Shown: positions 26,299-35,187 of the stretch, in pieces | Numbering within the stretch: position 1 is the stretch's first letter | How the letters are laid out: each line of letters starts with the position of its first letter | Assembly: GCF_003020125.1 (NCBI RefSeq) | Contig: NZ_PYFW01000002.1 | Coordinates: 1 to 64,000 of the forward strand | Direction of reading: 5' to 3' | From: Bradyrhizobium sp. MOS003 | Lineage (GTDB): Bacteria > Pseudomonadota > Alphaproteobacteria > Rhizobiales > Xanthobacteraceae | Length of the DNA stretch: 64,000 nt | The notes under the pieces: model-generated | What the model saw: only the letters and a program-made list of their open reading frames with translations | Databases searched by the model: none | What the model was told of the DNA's origin: nothing | Made by a program: the position numbers and the translations under genes

Positions 26299-27573
26299 AT
26301 GAACATTCAAGCGCCGGTTAAACTGGACAAGGCCGAACGCATGCGCAGGGCTCGCGAGGAGGCCTATGCGACGCCGCTGGCGCAATTCCATCCCGGCGCG
26401 CCCCGGCTGTTCCAGGACGACACGCTGTGGCCGTGGTTCGAGCGGCTGCGCAAGGAAGAGCCGGTGCACTACTGCACCAACGCGCCGATCGAGCCCTATT
26501 GGTCGGTGGTGAAATATGACGACATCATGCATGTCGACACCAATCACGGCCTCTTCTCCTCAGACTCCAAGCTCGGCGGCATCTCGATCCGCGACGTGCC
26601 GGAAGGCTATGACTGGCCGAGCTTCATCGCGATGGACCAGCCGAAACACTCGTCGCAGCGCAAGACTGTGTCGCCGATGTTCACCCCGACACATCTCGAC
26701 GAGCTCGCCAAACTGATCCGACAGCGCTCGCAGGCCGTGCTCGACAATCTGCCGCGCAACGAGACCTTCAACTTCGTCGAGCGCGTCTCGATCGAGCTGA
26801 CGACGCAGATGCTGGCGACTCTGTTCGACTTCCCCTGGGAGGAGCGGCGCAAGCTGACGCGCTGGTCGGACGTTTCGACCGCGCTGCCCAAGAGCGGCAT
26901 CGTCGCCTCCGCCGAAGAGCGGCGCCGCGAGATGGACGAGTGCTACGCCTACATGTCGAAACTGTGGAACGAGCGCGTCAACTCGGCGCCGCGCAACGAT
27001 TTGCTGTCGCTGATGGCGCACAACGACGCCACCCGCCACATGGACCCCGACAACCTCATGGGCAACATCATCCTGCTCATCGTCGGCGGCAACGACACCA
27101 CGCGCAACACCATGACCGGCTCGGTGCTGGCGCTGAACGAGAACCCCGAGCAATACGACAGACTGCGCGCCAATCCGGAGCTGATCGATTCCATGGTGCC
27201 CGAGGTGATCCGCTGGCAGACGCCGCTGGCGCATATGCGCCGCACGGCGTTGCAGGACACCGAGATCGGCGGCAAGCAGATCAAGAAGGGCGACCGCGTC
27301 GTGATGTGGTACGTCTCCGGCAACCGCGATGAGGAGATGTTCGACAAGCCGAACGAGTTCATCATCGACCGCCCGCGCCCGCGCACCCACCTCTCCTTCG
27401 GCTTCGGCATCCACCGCTGCGTCGGCATGCGCCTCGCCGAGCTGCAGCTCAAGATCGTCTGGGAAGAGATGCTGAAGCGGTTCGACCGCATCGAGGTGGT
27501 CGGCGAGCCCAAGCGGATCTATTCGAGCTTCATCAAGGGCTACGAGACGCTGCCGGTTCGGATTCCGGGGTAG
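26299..27573 (+). CDS. Cytochrome P450, CYP153-like (second of tandem pair)
   Basis: A 424-aa P450 close to its neighbour along its whole length, including RKTVSPMFTPTHLDELA, the I-helix GGNDTTRN, ExxR in PEVIRWQTPLAHMRRTA, and the haem ligand Cys374 in FGFGIHRCVG. The N-terminus (MNIQAPVKLDKAERMRRAREEAYATPLAQF) is unlike that of the first copy. Clear product of tandem duplication. GGAG precedes the ATG at 26299. Both presumably need an external ferredoxin. Confidence 0.85.
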   Translation: MNIQAPVKLDKAERMRRAREEAYATPLAQFHPGAPRLFQDDTLWPWFERLRKEEPVHYCTNAPIEPYWSVVKYDDIMHVDTNHGLFSSDSKLGGISIRDVPEGYDWPSFIAMDQPKHSSQRKTVSPMFTPTHLDELAKLIRQRSQAVLDNLPRNETFNFVERVSIELTTQMLATLFDFPWEERRKLTRWSDVSTALPKSGIVASAEERRREMDECYAYMSKLWNERVNSAPRNDLLSLMAHNDATRHMDPDNLMGNIILLIVGGNDTTRNTMTGSVLALNENPEQYDRLRANPELIDSMVPEVIRWQTPLAHMRRTALQDTEIGGKQIKKGDRVVMWYVSGNRDEEMFDKPNEFIIDRPRPRTHLSFGFGIHRCVGMRLAELQLKIVWEEMLKRFDRIEVVGEPKRIYSSFIKGYETLPVRIPG

Positions 27574-27584
27574 GCTCTATCCTC

Positions 27585-27670
27585 CGTCATTGCGAGGAGC
27601 TCTTGCGACGAAGCAATCCAGACTGTCACCGCGGAAGGATTCTGGATTGCTTCGCTGCGCTCGCAATGAC
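27585..27670. repeat. Palindromic intergenic repeat, family A (copy 2)
   Basis: It begins CGTCATTGCGAGGAGC and ends GCGCTCGCAATGAC; GAAGCAATCCAGA and TCTGGATTGCTTC form the inner arms. It lies between convergent P450 and LysR genes. Confidence 0.9.
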
Positions 27671-27791
27671 CAAGTCTGGGATGCACTTGCCCCACACGCG
27701 AAAGTGAGCGCCGCCCCAGCTATAAAATTCCGGCATGACAGCTCGCGCCAGATGCGAAGGCATGATGACGCGCAGCTGTTCTACGACACGG

Positions 27792-28712
27792 CTAACTCAG
27801 CTTGATGTCCCACACGCCGTCCTTGCGGCAGGCGGCGACCTCGTCGCGCAGAAGCGCCGTGACGGCGAGCGAAGCGATCGAGACCGGGCGGTCGATCGGA
27901 GAAGCGAAAATGAGCTCGCGTGTCATCGGCTTCGAGACCACGGCGGTTTCCAGCCGCCCGTCCGCGACCTCGCCGTGGACCGACGATGGCGGCAGCAGCG
28001 CGAAGCCGAGCCCCTCCTCGACCAGGCTCGTCAGCACGCGAAATGAATCCGCTTCGAGCTGGACGTCGAGCTTGATCTTGCGCTGGGCGGCGGCGTGCTC
28101 GATCAGGGCGCGGAGGCCGTGCGAATGAGAGGGCAACACCAGCCGTTGCCGCAGCAGCCAGCCGATGTCGACGCTTTTCTTGCGCGCGAGGCCGCAGCCG
28201 CGCGGGCCGACTGCGACGATATTGTCGCGGCCGAGGCTCTCCACGTTGAGATGCAGATCGGCCGAGCGGCCGTAAAGGATGCCGAGATCCATCTCGCCGC
28301 GATGCAGCCATTCGACCAGATGACCGCTATAGCTCTCGACGATGCGCAGCGAGATGCCGGGAAACTTCTCGACGCAGCGCCGCGCAAAGCGCGCCGACAG
28401 CACGCAGCTCACGGTTGGAACGAGGCCGAGGACGACCTGGCCGGACGGCGGCCCCTTGGACGACTGGATGTCGTCGCGGATCTGGTCGATCTGCCGCACG
28501 ATGCCGGAGGTTCGCGCCAGCAGCAGCCGACCGGCTTCGGTCAGCACCATGCCGCGGCCGTTGCGGGTGAACAGCTCGGTGCGCAGCTCGTGTTCCAGGA
28601 GCTTGATCTGCCTGGAGAGCGCCGGCTGCGCCACGCGCAGCGTGTCGGAGGCCTTGGACAGGCTGCCGAGCTCGGCTACGCAACTGAAGGTCCTGAGCTG
28701 ACGAAAATCCAT
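27792..28712 (-). CDS. LysR-family transcriptional regulator
   Basis: A 306-aa regulator. The N-terminal winged HTH shows MDFRQLRTFSCVAELGSLS, ASDTLRVAQPALSRQIKLLEHELRTELFTR, with the effector domain from about residue 90. It is divergent from the acyl-CoA dehydrogenase operon, so it probably activates that operon in response to an acid or CoA-pathway intermediate. AGGA lies 10 bases before the ATG at 28712. The open frame runs far upstream, antisense to the dehydrogenase; that part is not coding. Confidence 0.9.
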   Translation of the reverse strand: MDFRQLRTFSCVAELGSLSKASDTLRVAQPALSRQIKLLEHELRTELFTRNGRGMVLTEAGRLLLARTSGIVRQIDQIRDDIQSSKGPPSGQVVLGLVPTVSCVLSARFARRCVEKFPGISLRIVESYSGHLVEWLHRGEMDLGILYGRSADLHLNVESLGRDNIVAVGPRGCGLARKKSVDIGWLLRQRLVLPSHSHGLRALIEHAAAQRKIKLDVQLEADSFRVLTSLVEEGLGFALLPPSSVHGEVADGRLETAVVSKPMTRELIFASPIDRPVSIASLAVTALLRDEVAACRKDGVWDIKLS

Positions 28713-28743
28713 GCTTGCCAATCCTGGAAGGCTATTCCATACG

Positions 28744-28762
28744 CTATAACAAATAAGCATAG
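28744..28762. promoter_or_regulatory. Candidate LysR box (T-N11-A)
   Basis: CTAT-N11-ATAG, with T at 28747 and A at 28759, sits in the divergent spacer between the lysR gene (start 28712) and the acyl-CoA dehydrogenase (start 28839). Symmetry and spacing match the LysR consensus. Confidence 0.5.
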
Positions 28763-28838
28763 GGGGCTGGCGTTGTTTCCACAACGCCTCGGGATCGGCC
28801 GGCGTTATCTTGACTGCCGCTAGAGAATTGGAAACGCC

Positions 28839-30008
28839 ATGAGTGAAGAACACCACACCGAAGATTACGCCGACATCCGCGACGCCGTGGCGAAACTCTG
28901 CGCGCAGTTTCCCGGCGAATATTGGCGCAAGCTCGATCGCGAGATGGCCTACCCGAAGGCGTTCGTCGATGCGCTGACTGAGGCCGGTTACCTTTCGGTG
29001 CTGATCCCCGAGGAATATGGCGGCGCGGGCCTGAAGCTGTCGGCAGCAGCCGCGATCCTGGAAGAGATCCAGCGCGCGGGCTGCAACGGCGGCGGCTGCC
29101 ATGCCCAGATGTACACGATGGGCACGGTGCTGCGGCACGGCAACGACGAGCAGAAGGCGAAGTATCTGCCGAAGATCGCGAGCGGCGAATTGCGCCTGCA
29201 GGCCTTCGGCGTCACCGAGCCGACCAGCGGCACCGACACCTCCTCGCTGAAGACCTTCGCGCGCAAGGACGGCAACGACAGCTACATCGTCAACGGCCAG
29301 AAGATCTGGACCAGCCGCGCCGAGCATTCCGACCTGATGGTGCTGCTGGCGCGCACCACGCCGAAGGAACAAGCGAAGAAGCGCACCGACGGCCTCTCCG
29401 TGTTTATCGTCGACATGCGCGAGGCCAAGAACAACGGCCTCGAGATCCGCCCGATCCGCACCATGATGAACCATGCCACCACCGAAGTGTTCTTTACCGA
29501 CATGAAGGTGCCGGCGGAGAACCTGATCGGCGAGGAGGGCAAGGGCTTTCGCTACATCCTCTCCGGCATGAATGCCGAGCGCATTTTGATCGCCGCCGAA
29601 TGCGTCGGCGACGCCAAATGGTTCATCGCCAAGGCGACCAACTATGCCAAGGAGCGCAGCGTGTTCGGCCGCCCGATCGGCCAGAACCAGGGCATCCAGT
29701 TCCCGATCGCCAAGGCCTATGCCGCGATGCGCGCGGCCGAGCTGATGGTGAAGGAAGCCACGCGCAAATACGAGGCTGGGCTCGACTGCGGCGCCGAGGC
29801 CAACATGGCCAAGATGCTGGCGGCGGACGCGTCCTGGGAAGCGGCGAACGCCTGCATCCAGACCCATGGCGGTTTTGGCTTTGCCGAGGAATACGACGTC
29901 GAGCGCAAGTTCCGGGAGACGCGGCTGTATCAGGTCGCGCCGATCTCGACCAACCTCGTGCTGTCCTTCGTCGCCGAGCACGTGCTCGGCATGCCGCGCT
30001 CGTATTGA
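28839..30008 (+). CDS. Acyl-CoA dehydrogenase
   Basis: A 389-aa flavoenzyme. IPEEYGGAGL (N-terminal helical domain), QAFGVTEPTSGTDTSSLKT and NGQKIWTSRAEH (FAD-binding region), and IQTHGGFGFAEEYDVERKFRETRLYQVAPIS near the C-terminus are standard. It oxidises an acyl-CoA to the enoyl-CoA with an electron-transfer flavoprotein. It begins an operon with a CoA-transferase (11-base gap) and a hydratase, so the substrate is an acid activated by CoA transfer. Substrate identity is open. Confidence 0.88.
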   Translation: MSEEHHTEDYADIRDAVAKLCAQFPGEYWRKLDREMAYPKAFVDALTEAGYLSVLIPEEYGGAGLKLSAAAAILEEIQRAGCNGGGCHAQMYTMGTVLRHGNDEQKAKYLPKIASGELRLQAFGVTEPTSGTDTSSLKTFARKDGNDSYIVNGQKIWTSRAEHSDLMVLLARTTPKEQAKKRTDGLSVFIVDMREAKNNGLEIRPIRTMMNHATTEVFFTDMKVPAENLIGEEGKGFRYILSGMNAERILIAAECVGDAKWFIAKATNYAKERSVFGRPIGQNQGIQFPIAKAYAAMRAAELMVKEATRKYEAGLDCGAEANMAKMLAADASWEAANACIQTHGGFGFAEEYDVERKFRETRLYQVAPISTNLVLSFVAEHVLGMPRSY

Positions 30009-30018
30009 GGCCGCCATC

Positions 30019-31119
30019 ATGGGAGCACTGGACGGGATCCGGGTGATTGCGGTCGAGCAGGCGGTGGCGGCGCCGTTCTGCTCCTCGCGGCTGGCGGATG
30101 CCGGCGCGGAGGTGATCAAGATCGAGCGGCCGGAGGGCGATTTCGCCCGCGGCTATGATGCGGCGGCCAAGGGGCAGAGCAGCTATTTCGTCTGGCTCAA
30201 CCGTGGCAAGCAATCGGCCGTGGTCGATCTCGCGACCAAGGAAGGCTGCGCCGAGCTGGAGAGGTTGATCGCGAGCGCGGACGTGCTGATCCAGAACCTC
30301 AAGCCCGGCTCGATGGACAAGCTCGGCTTCTCGCGCGAGCGGCTGCTGAAGGACTATCCGAAGCTGATCTCGTGCACGATCACCGGCTATGGCGACGAGG
30401 GCCCCTACGCGCATCGCAAGGCCTATGATCTGCTGATCCAGGCCGAGAGCGGCCTTGCCTCGATCACAGGCAACCCCGACGGCGCCTCGCGCGTCGGCAT
30501 GTCGATCGTGGATGTCGCCACCGGCGCCACCGCGCATGCGGCGATCCTGGAAGCACTGATCGGACGTGGGCGCACCGGCAAGGGCTGTGACATCCGCATC
30601 TCCATGTTCGACGTGATGGCGGACTGGTGCACCGTACCGCTGCTCAATTCCGAGGCCGGCAATCCGCCCAAGCGCATGGGCCTGCGCCACCCCTCGATCG
30701 CGCCCTATGGCGTGTTCACCTCGAAGGACGGCAAGGACATCCTGATCTCGATCCAGAGCGAGCGCGAATGGAAGACGCTGTGCGCCAGGGTGCTGGACCA
30801 GCCCGACCTTCCCACCGATCCCCGTGTCGCCAACATGGTCGAGCGCGTGCGCAACCGCGACTTCACCGACACGACGGTTGCGGAGGCCTTCGGCAAGATG
30901 ACGCGCGACGAGCTGCTCAAGCGGCTGTCGGACGCCGACATCGCCTTCGCCGAGGTCAACACCATGGCCGATCTCACCAAGCATCCGCATTTGCGCCGCA
31001 TCGAGGTCGATACGCCGAACGGACGCGTCAGCTATCCCGCGCCGGCGCCGATCATCGTCGGCGAGAGCCGCAGCTACGGCGCTGTGCCCGCCATCGGCGA
31101 AAAGCCCCAGAAGAAGTAA
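30019..31119 (+). CDS. CaiB/BaiF (class III) CoA-transferase
   Basis: A 366-aa family-III CoA-transferase. VIAVEQAVAAPFCSSRLADAGAEVIKIERPEGDFAR, NRGKQSAVVDLATKEG and TGYGDEGPYAHRKAYDLLIQAESG are the family hallmarks. Asp137 in YDLLIQAESG is the expected acyl-carrying residue. It moves CoA between a donor such as succinyl-CoA and an acid. Being somewhat shorter than many members (about 390-400 aa), it may lack a C-terminal element. Second gene of the operon. Confidence 0.85.
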   Translation: MGALDGIRVIAVEQAVAAPFCSSRLADAGAEVIKIERPEGDFARGYDAAAKGQSSYFVWLNRGKQSAVVDLATKEGCAELERLIASADVLIQNLKPGSMDKLGFSRERLLKDYPKLISCTITGYGDEGPYAHRKAYDLLIQAESGLASITGNPDGASRVGMSIVDVATGATAHAAILEALIGRGRTGKGCDIRISMFDVMADWCTVPLLNSEAGNPPKRMGLRHPSIAPYGVFTSKDGKDILISIQSEREWKTLCARVLDQPDLPTDPRVANMVERVRNRDFTDTTVAEAFGKMTRDELLKRLSDADIAFAEVNTMADLTKHPHLRRIEVDTPNGRVSYPAPAPIIVGESRSYGAVPAIGEKPQKK

Positions 31120-31133
31120 CAGAGCGAGGCGTC

Positions 31134-31985
31134 ATGACCGAGAGGCTCGACATCGATCACTTGCGGCAATGGATCGGCCGCAGCACGGAAGCCACCGACA
31201 TCGTCACCGCGCAGCTCGTCATGGGCCTGCGTGCGACGCTGTTTCAGGAGGTCGGCGAGCCCAAAAAGGGTGACGCCGCACCGTTCACGGTGCATTGGTG
31301 CCTGGCGCAGCCGGTGTTTCCGATGTCGATGCTCGGTCCCGACGGTCATCCGACCCGCGGCGGCTTCCTGCCGCCGGTGCCTCTGCCGCGCCGGATGTGG
31401 GCCGGCGGCGAGATCGAGTTCCTGCAGCCGCTGCAGGTCGGCGATGAATCGACGCGGACTTCGCGCATTGCCGACGTGCAGGTGAAGACGGGCTCGACCG
31501 GGACGCTGTGCTTCGTTTCGGTCGAGCACAGCATCTCCTCGCCGCGCGGCACCGCGATCCGCGAGCGCCAAGACATCGTCTATCGCGAGATGACGAGCAA
31601 TGCGCCGGCGAGCGCGAAGGCCCCGCCTGCGCCGCCCAAGGCGCAGCACCGCGAGACCCATGTCTCGGATCCCGTGCTGCTGTTTCGTTATTCCGCGCTG
31701 ACCTTCAATGGCCATCGCATCCATTACGATCGCGACTACGTCACCAAGGTCGAGGGCTATCCGGGGCTGATCTTCCACGGGCCGTTGCAGGCCGCGCTGA
31801 TCATCGAGATGGCGGCGAAGCTGCATGGCGGCAAGGCGCCGAAGAAGTTCACCTATCGCGGGCTGCAGCCGCTGTTCGAGGGCAGCGAGTTCTCGGTCAA
31901 CGCCAACGAGACCGCTGATGGCATGGAGCTGTGGACCGCGAATGCGGAGGGGCAGCCGACGATGAAGGGCACGGCGGTGTGGTGA
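31134..31985 (+). CDS. MaoC-family / mesaconyl-CoA-hydratase-like protein
   Basis: A 283-aa double-hotdog hydratase. The N-terminal half contains TVHWCLAQPVFPMSMLGPDGHPTRGGFLPPVPLPRRMWAGG, where the hydratase family has its paired hotdog domain. The C-terminal half has FRYSALTFNGHRIHYDRDYVTKVEGYPGLIFHGPLQAA; the H-x-I-HYD phrase (hydratase 2 motif) supplies the catalytic Asp and His. This format occurs in mesaconyl- and itaconyl-CoA hydratases. Third gene of the operon; GAGG precedes the ATG. Confidence 0.8.
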   Translation: MTERLDIDHLRQWIGRSTEATDIVTAQLVMGLRATLFQEVGEPKKGDAAPFTVHWCLAQPVFPMSMLGPDGHPTRGGFLPPVPLPRRMWAGGEIEFLQPLQVGDESTRTSRIADVQVKTGSTGTLCFVSVEHSISSPRGTAIRERQDIVYREMTSNAPASAKAPPAPPKAQHRETHVSDPVLLFRYSALTFNGHRIHYDRDYVTKVEGYPGLIFHGPLQAALIIEMAAKLHGGKAPKKFTYRGLQPLFEGSEFSVNANETADGMELWTANAEGQPTMKGTAVW

Positions 31986-32001
31986 GCCACCGCTCTCGCC
32001 T

Positions 32002-32117
32002 CGTCGTTGCGAGCGCAGCGACTTGTCCTCAGAAGCTTTAGCGACGGCGGAAGCAATCCAGAAACCCTCCGCGGAGATGGTCTGGATTGCTTCGTCGCTT
32101 CGCTCCTCGCAGTGACG
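32002..32117. repeat. Palindromic intergenic repeat, family A (copy 3)
   Basis: Same ends as other family A copies: CGTCGTTGCGAGCGCAGCG at the left, CTCCTCGCAGTGACG at the right, with GAAGCAATCCAGA and TCTGGATTGCTTC inside. This copy has about 25 extra bases in the left half. Confidence 0.85.
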
Positions 32118-32161
32118 GCCGGGGCTGGTAGCGCGGCAATCAAAAACAGGGAACGGAAACC

Positions 32162-33784
32162 ATGGCCAAGAACGGCAAGAGCGGCAGCAAGTCCGTCACC
32201 GTCAAGCAGGCGACGCTCGACCTGCTCCGCTCGTTCGGCATCAAAAAGGTATTCGGCAATCCCGGCTCGACCGAGCTGCCATTCCTGAGCGACTGGCCCG
32301 ATGACATCGACTACGTGCTGGCGCTGCAGGAAGCGAGCGCGGTCGGCATGGCCGATGGCTACGCACAGGCGACGCGCAATGCGGGCTTCGTCAATCTGCA
32401 TTCGGCCGCCGGCGTCGGCAATGCGCTTGGCAACATCTACACCGCGCATCGCAACCAGACGCCGCTGGTGATCACCGCCGGCCAGCAGGCGCGCTCGATC
32501 CTGCCGCTGCAGGCGTTCCTCTATGCCGAGCGTGCCTCGGAGTTCCCGCGGCCTTACGTGAAATACAGCGTCGAGCCGGCGCGGCCCGAGGACGTGCCGG
32601 CCGCGATCGCACGCGCCTATTACACCGCGATGCAGCCGCCCTGCGGGCCGACCTTCGTGTCGATCCCGGTCGACGACTGGACGCACGCCTGCGCGCCGGT
32701 CGAGGCGCGCACGGTCAGCCGCGAGATCGGGCCCGAGCTCGATGCGATGAAGGCGCTGGTCGCAGCGCTCGGTTCGGCAAAGCGCCCTGCCCTCGTGGTC
32801 GGGCCCGGAATCGATCGCGCCGGCGCGGTCGATCTGATGGTGCGCGTCGCCGAGAAGGCCAAGGCGAGCGTCTGGGTCAGTCCGTTCTCGGCGCGCTGCT
32901 CGTTTCCCGAGCGGCACCCGCAATTCGCCGGCTTCCTGCACGCTTCGCCCGCACAACTCTCCGACGCGCTGCGCGAGCACGACCTCGTCGTCGTCATCGG
33001 CGCGCCGGTGTTCACCTTCCACGTCGAGGGCCATGCCGCGATCTTCGATGGCGGCGCGACGATCTTCCAGATCACGGACGATCCGGATGCGGCAGCGGTG
33101 ACACCCATCGGCACCAGCATCATCGCCACCATGAAGCCGGCGCTGAACCTGCTGCTCGACCTGCTGCCGGAGAGCAAGCGCGCCGCGCCAAACGGCCGCA
33201 TGCTGCCACAGGCGCCGCAAGCCTCCGATCCGCTGCCGGTCGAATTCCTGCTGCATGCGCTGTCGCAGACGATGCCGGACGGCGCATTGCTGGTCGAAGA
33301 AGTGCCCTCGCACCGGCCGGCGATGCAGAGGTTCATGCCGATGCGCGGCCAGGACAGCTTTTACACCATGGCGAGCGGCGGCCTCGGCTACTCCCTGCCC
33401 GCCGCCGTCGGCATGGCGCTCGGCAAGCCGAACAGCCGGACCGTGTGCCTGATCGGCGACGGCTCGGCGATGTATTCGATCCAGGCACTGTGGACTGCCG
33501 CCCAACGCAAGCTGCCACTTACCATCGTCGTCATCAATAATTCCGGCTACGGCGCGATGCGCTCGTTCAGCCAGGTGATGCAGGTGAGGAACGTGCCTGG
33601 GCTGGAACTGCCGGGTATCGATTTCGTCCGGCTGGCCGAAGGCATGGGGTGTCATGCGGTGCGGGTAAGCAAGGCGGCGGAGCTGGGCGAAGCGCTCAAG
33701 CGCGGGATGACGTTCGAGGGGACGAGCCTGGTGGAAGTCGTCGTGGATTCGGCAGTGCCGGTGCTGTACGGGCAGAAGCATTGA
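32162..33784 (+). CDS. mdlC: Benzoylformate decarboxylase
   Basis: A 540-aa ThDP enzyme converting benzoylformate to benzaldehyde in mandelate catabolism. Residues diagnostic of the Pseudomonas putida enzyme are present: Ser36 in FGNPGSTELPFL, the activating Glu57 in LQEASAVGMADGYA, His80 in NLHSAAGVGNALGN and His287 in APVFTFH. The ThDP motif reads GDGSAMYSIQALWTAAQ... INN. No mandelate racemase or dehydrogenase is in the window, so the natural 2-oxoacid may differ. It follows the hydratase gene after a repeat. Confidence 0.85.
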   Translation: MAKNGKSGSKSVTVKQATLDLLRSFGIKKVFGNPGSTELPFLSDWPDDIDYVLALQEASAVGMADGYAQATRNAGFVNLHSAAGVGNALGNIYTAHRNQTPLVITAGQQARSILPLQAFLYAERASEFPRPYVKYSVEPARPEDVPAAIARAYYTAMQPPCGPTFVSIPVDDWTHACAPVEARTVSREIGPELDAMKALVAALGSAKRPALVVGPGIDRAGAVDLMVRVAEKAKASVWVSPFSARCSFPERHPQFAGFLHASPAQLSDALREHDLVVVIGAPVFTFHVEGHAAIFDGGATIFQITDDPDAAAVTPIGTSIIATMKPALNLLLDLLPESKRAAPNGRMLPQAPQASDPLPVEFLLHALSQTMPDGALLVEEVPSHRPAMQRFMPMRGQDSFYTMASGGLGYSLPAAVGMALGKPNSRTVCLIGDGSAMYSIQALWTAAQRKLPLTIVVINNSGYGAMRSFSQVMQVRNVPGLELPGIDFVRLAEGMGCHAVRVSKAAELGEALKRGMTFEGTSLVEVVVDSAVPVLYGQKH

Positions 33785-33791
33785 TGGTGCA

Positions 33792-33873
33792 GTAGCCCGG
33801 ATGAGCGCAGCGATAGCCGGGATTCGCCACAAGCGAGTCGGCCCCGGATATCGCTCCGCTCATCCGGGCTACG
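33792..33873. repeat. Palindromic intergenic repeat, family D (copy 3)
   Basis: The best-preserved family D copy: GTAGCCCGGATGAGCG and CGCTCATCCGGGCTAC are perfect complements at its left and right borders. GCGATAGCCGGG and CCCCGGATATCGC form the inner arms. Confidence 0.9.
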
Positions 33874-34645
33874 ACGCCAGAAATCCTCCATCCGCCGCCA
33901 GCACATGGCCGACGACATACGACGACGCATCCGACGACAGCCACACCACGGCTTCCGCCACCTCTTCCGGGCTCCCCATCCGCCGCAGCGGCAGGCCAGC
34001 GCTCACCGTCGCGATATCACCGACGCCGGCACGGAGCATCATGTCGGTGACGACACGGCCCGGCGCGATCGCGTTGATGCGGATGCCGCGCGGAGCGTTC
34101 TCCAGCGCCGCCGAGCGCGTCAGCGAGATCGCGGCGGCCTTCGAGGCCGAGTAGAGCGAGAAGCCGGGATTGGGATTGCGCACGCCGCTGACGGAGGCGT
34201 TGACGACGATGCTGCCGCGGCCCTGCGCCAGCATCGCCGGCAATTGATGGCGCAGGCACAGGAACAGCGCGCGGACATTGGTGTCGAACACGCTGTCGTA
34301 AGTTTCGGTGCCCTGCTCCTCCAGCGGCGCGCGGCTCTCCTGGAAGCCGGCATTGTTGAAGGCGACGTCGAGCCGGCCGCAGCGCTCGATCGCCGTGCCG
34401 ACCATGCGCGCGACCTCGTCCTCGCGCGTGATGTCGGTCTTGAGCGCGATCGCCTCGGCACCGAGCTCGCGACATGAAGCGGCGGTCGCCTCGATCTCGG
34501 TTTGACGCCGTCCAGCTACGATGACCGCCGCCGCGCCTTCGGTCGCCATCCGCAACGCGGTGGCGCGGCCGATGCCGCTGCCGCCGCCGGTCACCAGGCA
34601 GACCTTGCCCGTCATCCGCGTTCCCGCCGGCAATGCTCCGCTCAT
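33869..34645 (-). CDS. SDR-family oxidoreductase next to a MarR gene
   Basis: A 258-aa classical SDR. Rossmann motif TGGGSGIG, NNAG in VAFNNAGFQ, catalytic YSASKAA (YxxxK), and DGGFLAS at the C-terminus. The start at 34645 has GGAG 6 bases upstream; the frame also opens 8 codons earlier. It is divergent from the MarR gene, with a long perfect palindrome between, so it is probably repressed by that regulator. Substrate unknown. Confidence 0.85.
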   Translation of the reverse strand: MSGALPAGTRMTGKVCLVTGGGSGIGRATALRMATEGAAAVIVAGRRQTEIEATAASCRELGAEAIALKTDITREDEVARMVGTAIERCGRLDVAFNNAGFQESRAPLEEQGTETYDSVFDTNVRALFLCLRHQLPAMLAQGRGSIVVNASVSGVRNPNPGFSLYSASKAAAISLTRSAALENAPRGIRINAIAPGRVVTDMMLRAGVGDIATVSAGLPLRRMGSPEEVAEAVVWLSSDASSYVVGHVLAADGGFLAS

Positions 34646-34679
34646 GGCTACTCCAAAACGCTTGCGCACGCCGCTGCGC

Positions 34680-34708
34680 GCATATAGTTGTATGATACAA
34701 CTATATGC
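34680..34708. promoter_or_regulatory. Perfect 29-bp palindrome, likely MarR operator
   Basis: Left arm GCATATAGTTGTAT (34680-34693), centre G (34694), right arm its exact complement (34695-34708). It fills the divergent spacer between the SDR (start 34645) and the MarR gene (start 34720), where a MarR dimer would block both promoters. Confidence 0.75.
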
Positions 34709-34719
34709 AGAGAGTCAAG

Positions 34720-35181
34720 ATGGCCGAGCTTGCCTTGATCGACGACATTCGCGCCGCCTCGCGGCTGATGGTGCGCGAACTCGGCTTCATGGAGGCGACG
34801 GTGGCAGCCTCGGACTATCCGCCGTCGGCCGTGCACACGATCCTGGAGATCGGCATCCGCGGGCCCATGAATTCGGGCGAGCTCGGCGATTTCCTGCGGC
34901 TGGAGAAGTCCAGCGTCAGCCGCCTGGTGCGCAAGCTGATCGATTGCGGCGAACTCAGGGAGGCGCCGGATGAGAGCGATGCACGCAGCAAGCTGCTGTC
35001 GCTGACCGCGAAGGGCCGGCGCACGCTGGACGCGCTGCACGCGTTCGGCCGGCAGCAGGTGCGCGGCGCGCTGGCGGCGTTGACGCCGGCCGAACAGCGG
35101 ACCGTGCGCGAGGGAATGACGCTCTATGCACGGGCGCTGCGGGCGAGCCGGGTGGGGGACGAGGTGGAATCGGCGGCGTAG
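34720..35181 (+). CDS. MarR-family transcriptional regulator
   Basis: A 153-aa regulator with a winged helix: NSGELGDFLRLEKSSVSRLVRKLIDCGELREAPDESDARSKLLSLTAKG, typical of MarR. The wing is the DESDARSKLLSLT portion. Flanking helices (1-40, 110-150) form the dimer interface. The ATG at 34720 has AGAGAG upstream and is preferred over 34705, which lies within the palindrome. It probably represses itself and the divergent SDR. Confidence 0.85.
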   Translation: MAELALIDDIRAASRLMVRELGFMEATVAASDYPPSAVHTILEIGIRGPMNSGELGDFLRLEKSSVSRLVRKLIDCGELREAPDESDARSKLLSLTAKGRRTLDALHAFGRQQVRGALAALTPAEQRTVREGMTLYARALRASRVGDEVESAA

Positions 35182-35187
35182 CTGGGT

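Noticed and set aside
24517..26547. A 676-aa minus-strand frame opposite the first P450.
   Set aside because: Shadow of the P450 coding sequence, running across intergenic repeats.
27792..30119. A 775-aa frame covering the LysR gene and antisense DNA of the acyl-CoA dehydrogenase.
   Set aside because: The upstream 469 codons have no family similarity and run opposite to a good gene; the LysR start at 28712 has its own ribosome-binding site.
32162..33784. Acetolactate synthase.
   Set aside because: His80 and His287, Ser36 and the NPGSTELPF phrase match benzoylformate decarboxylase.
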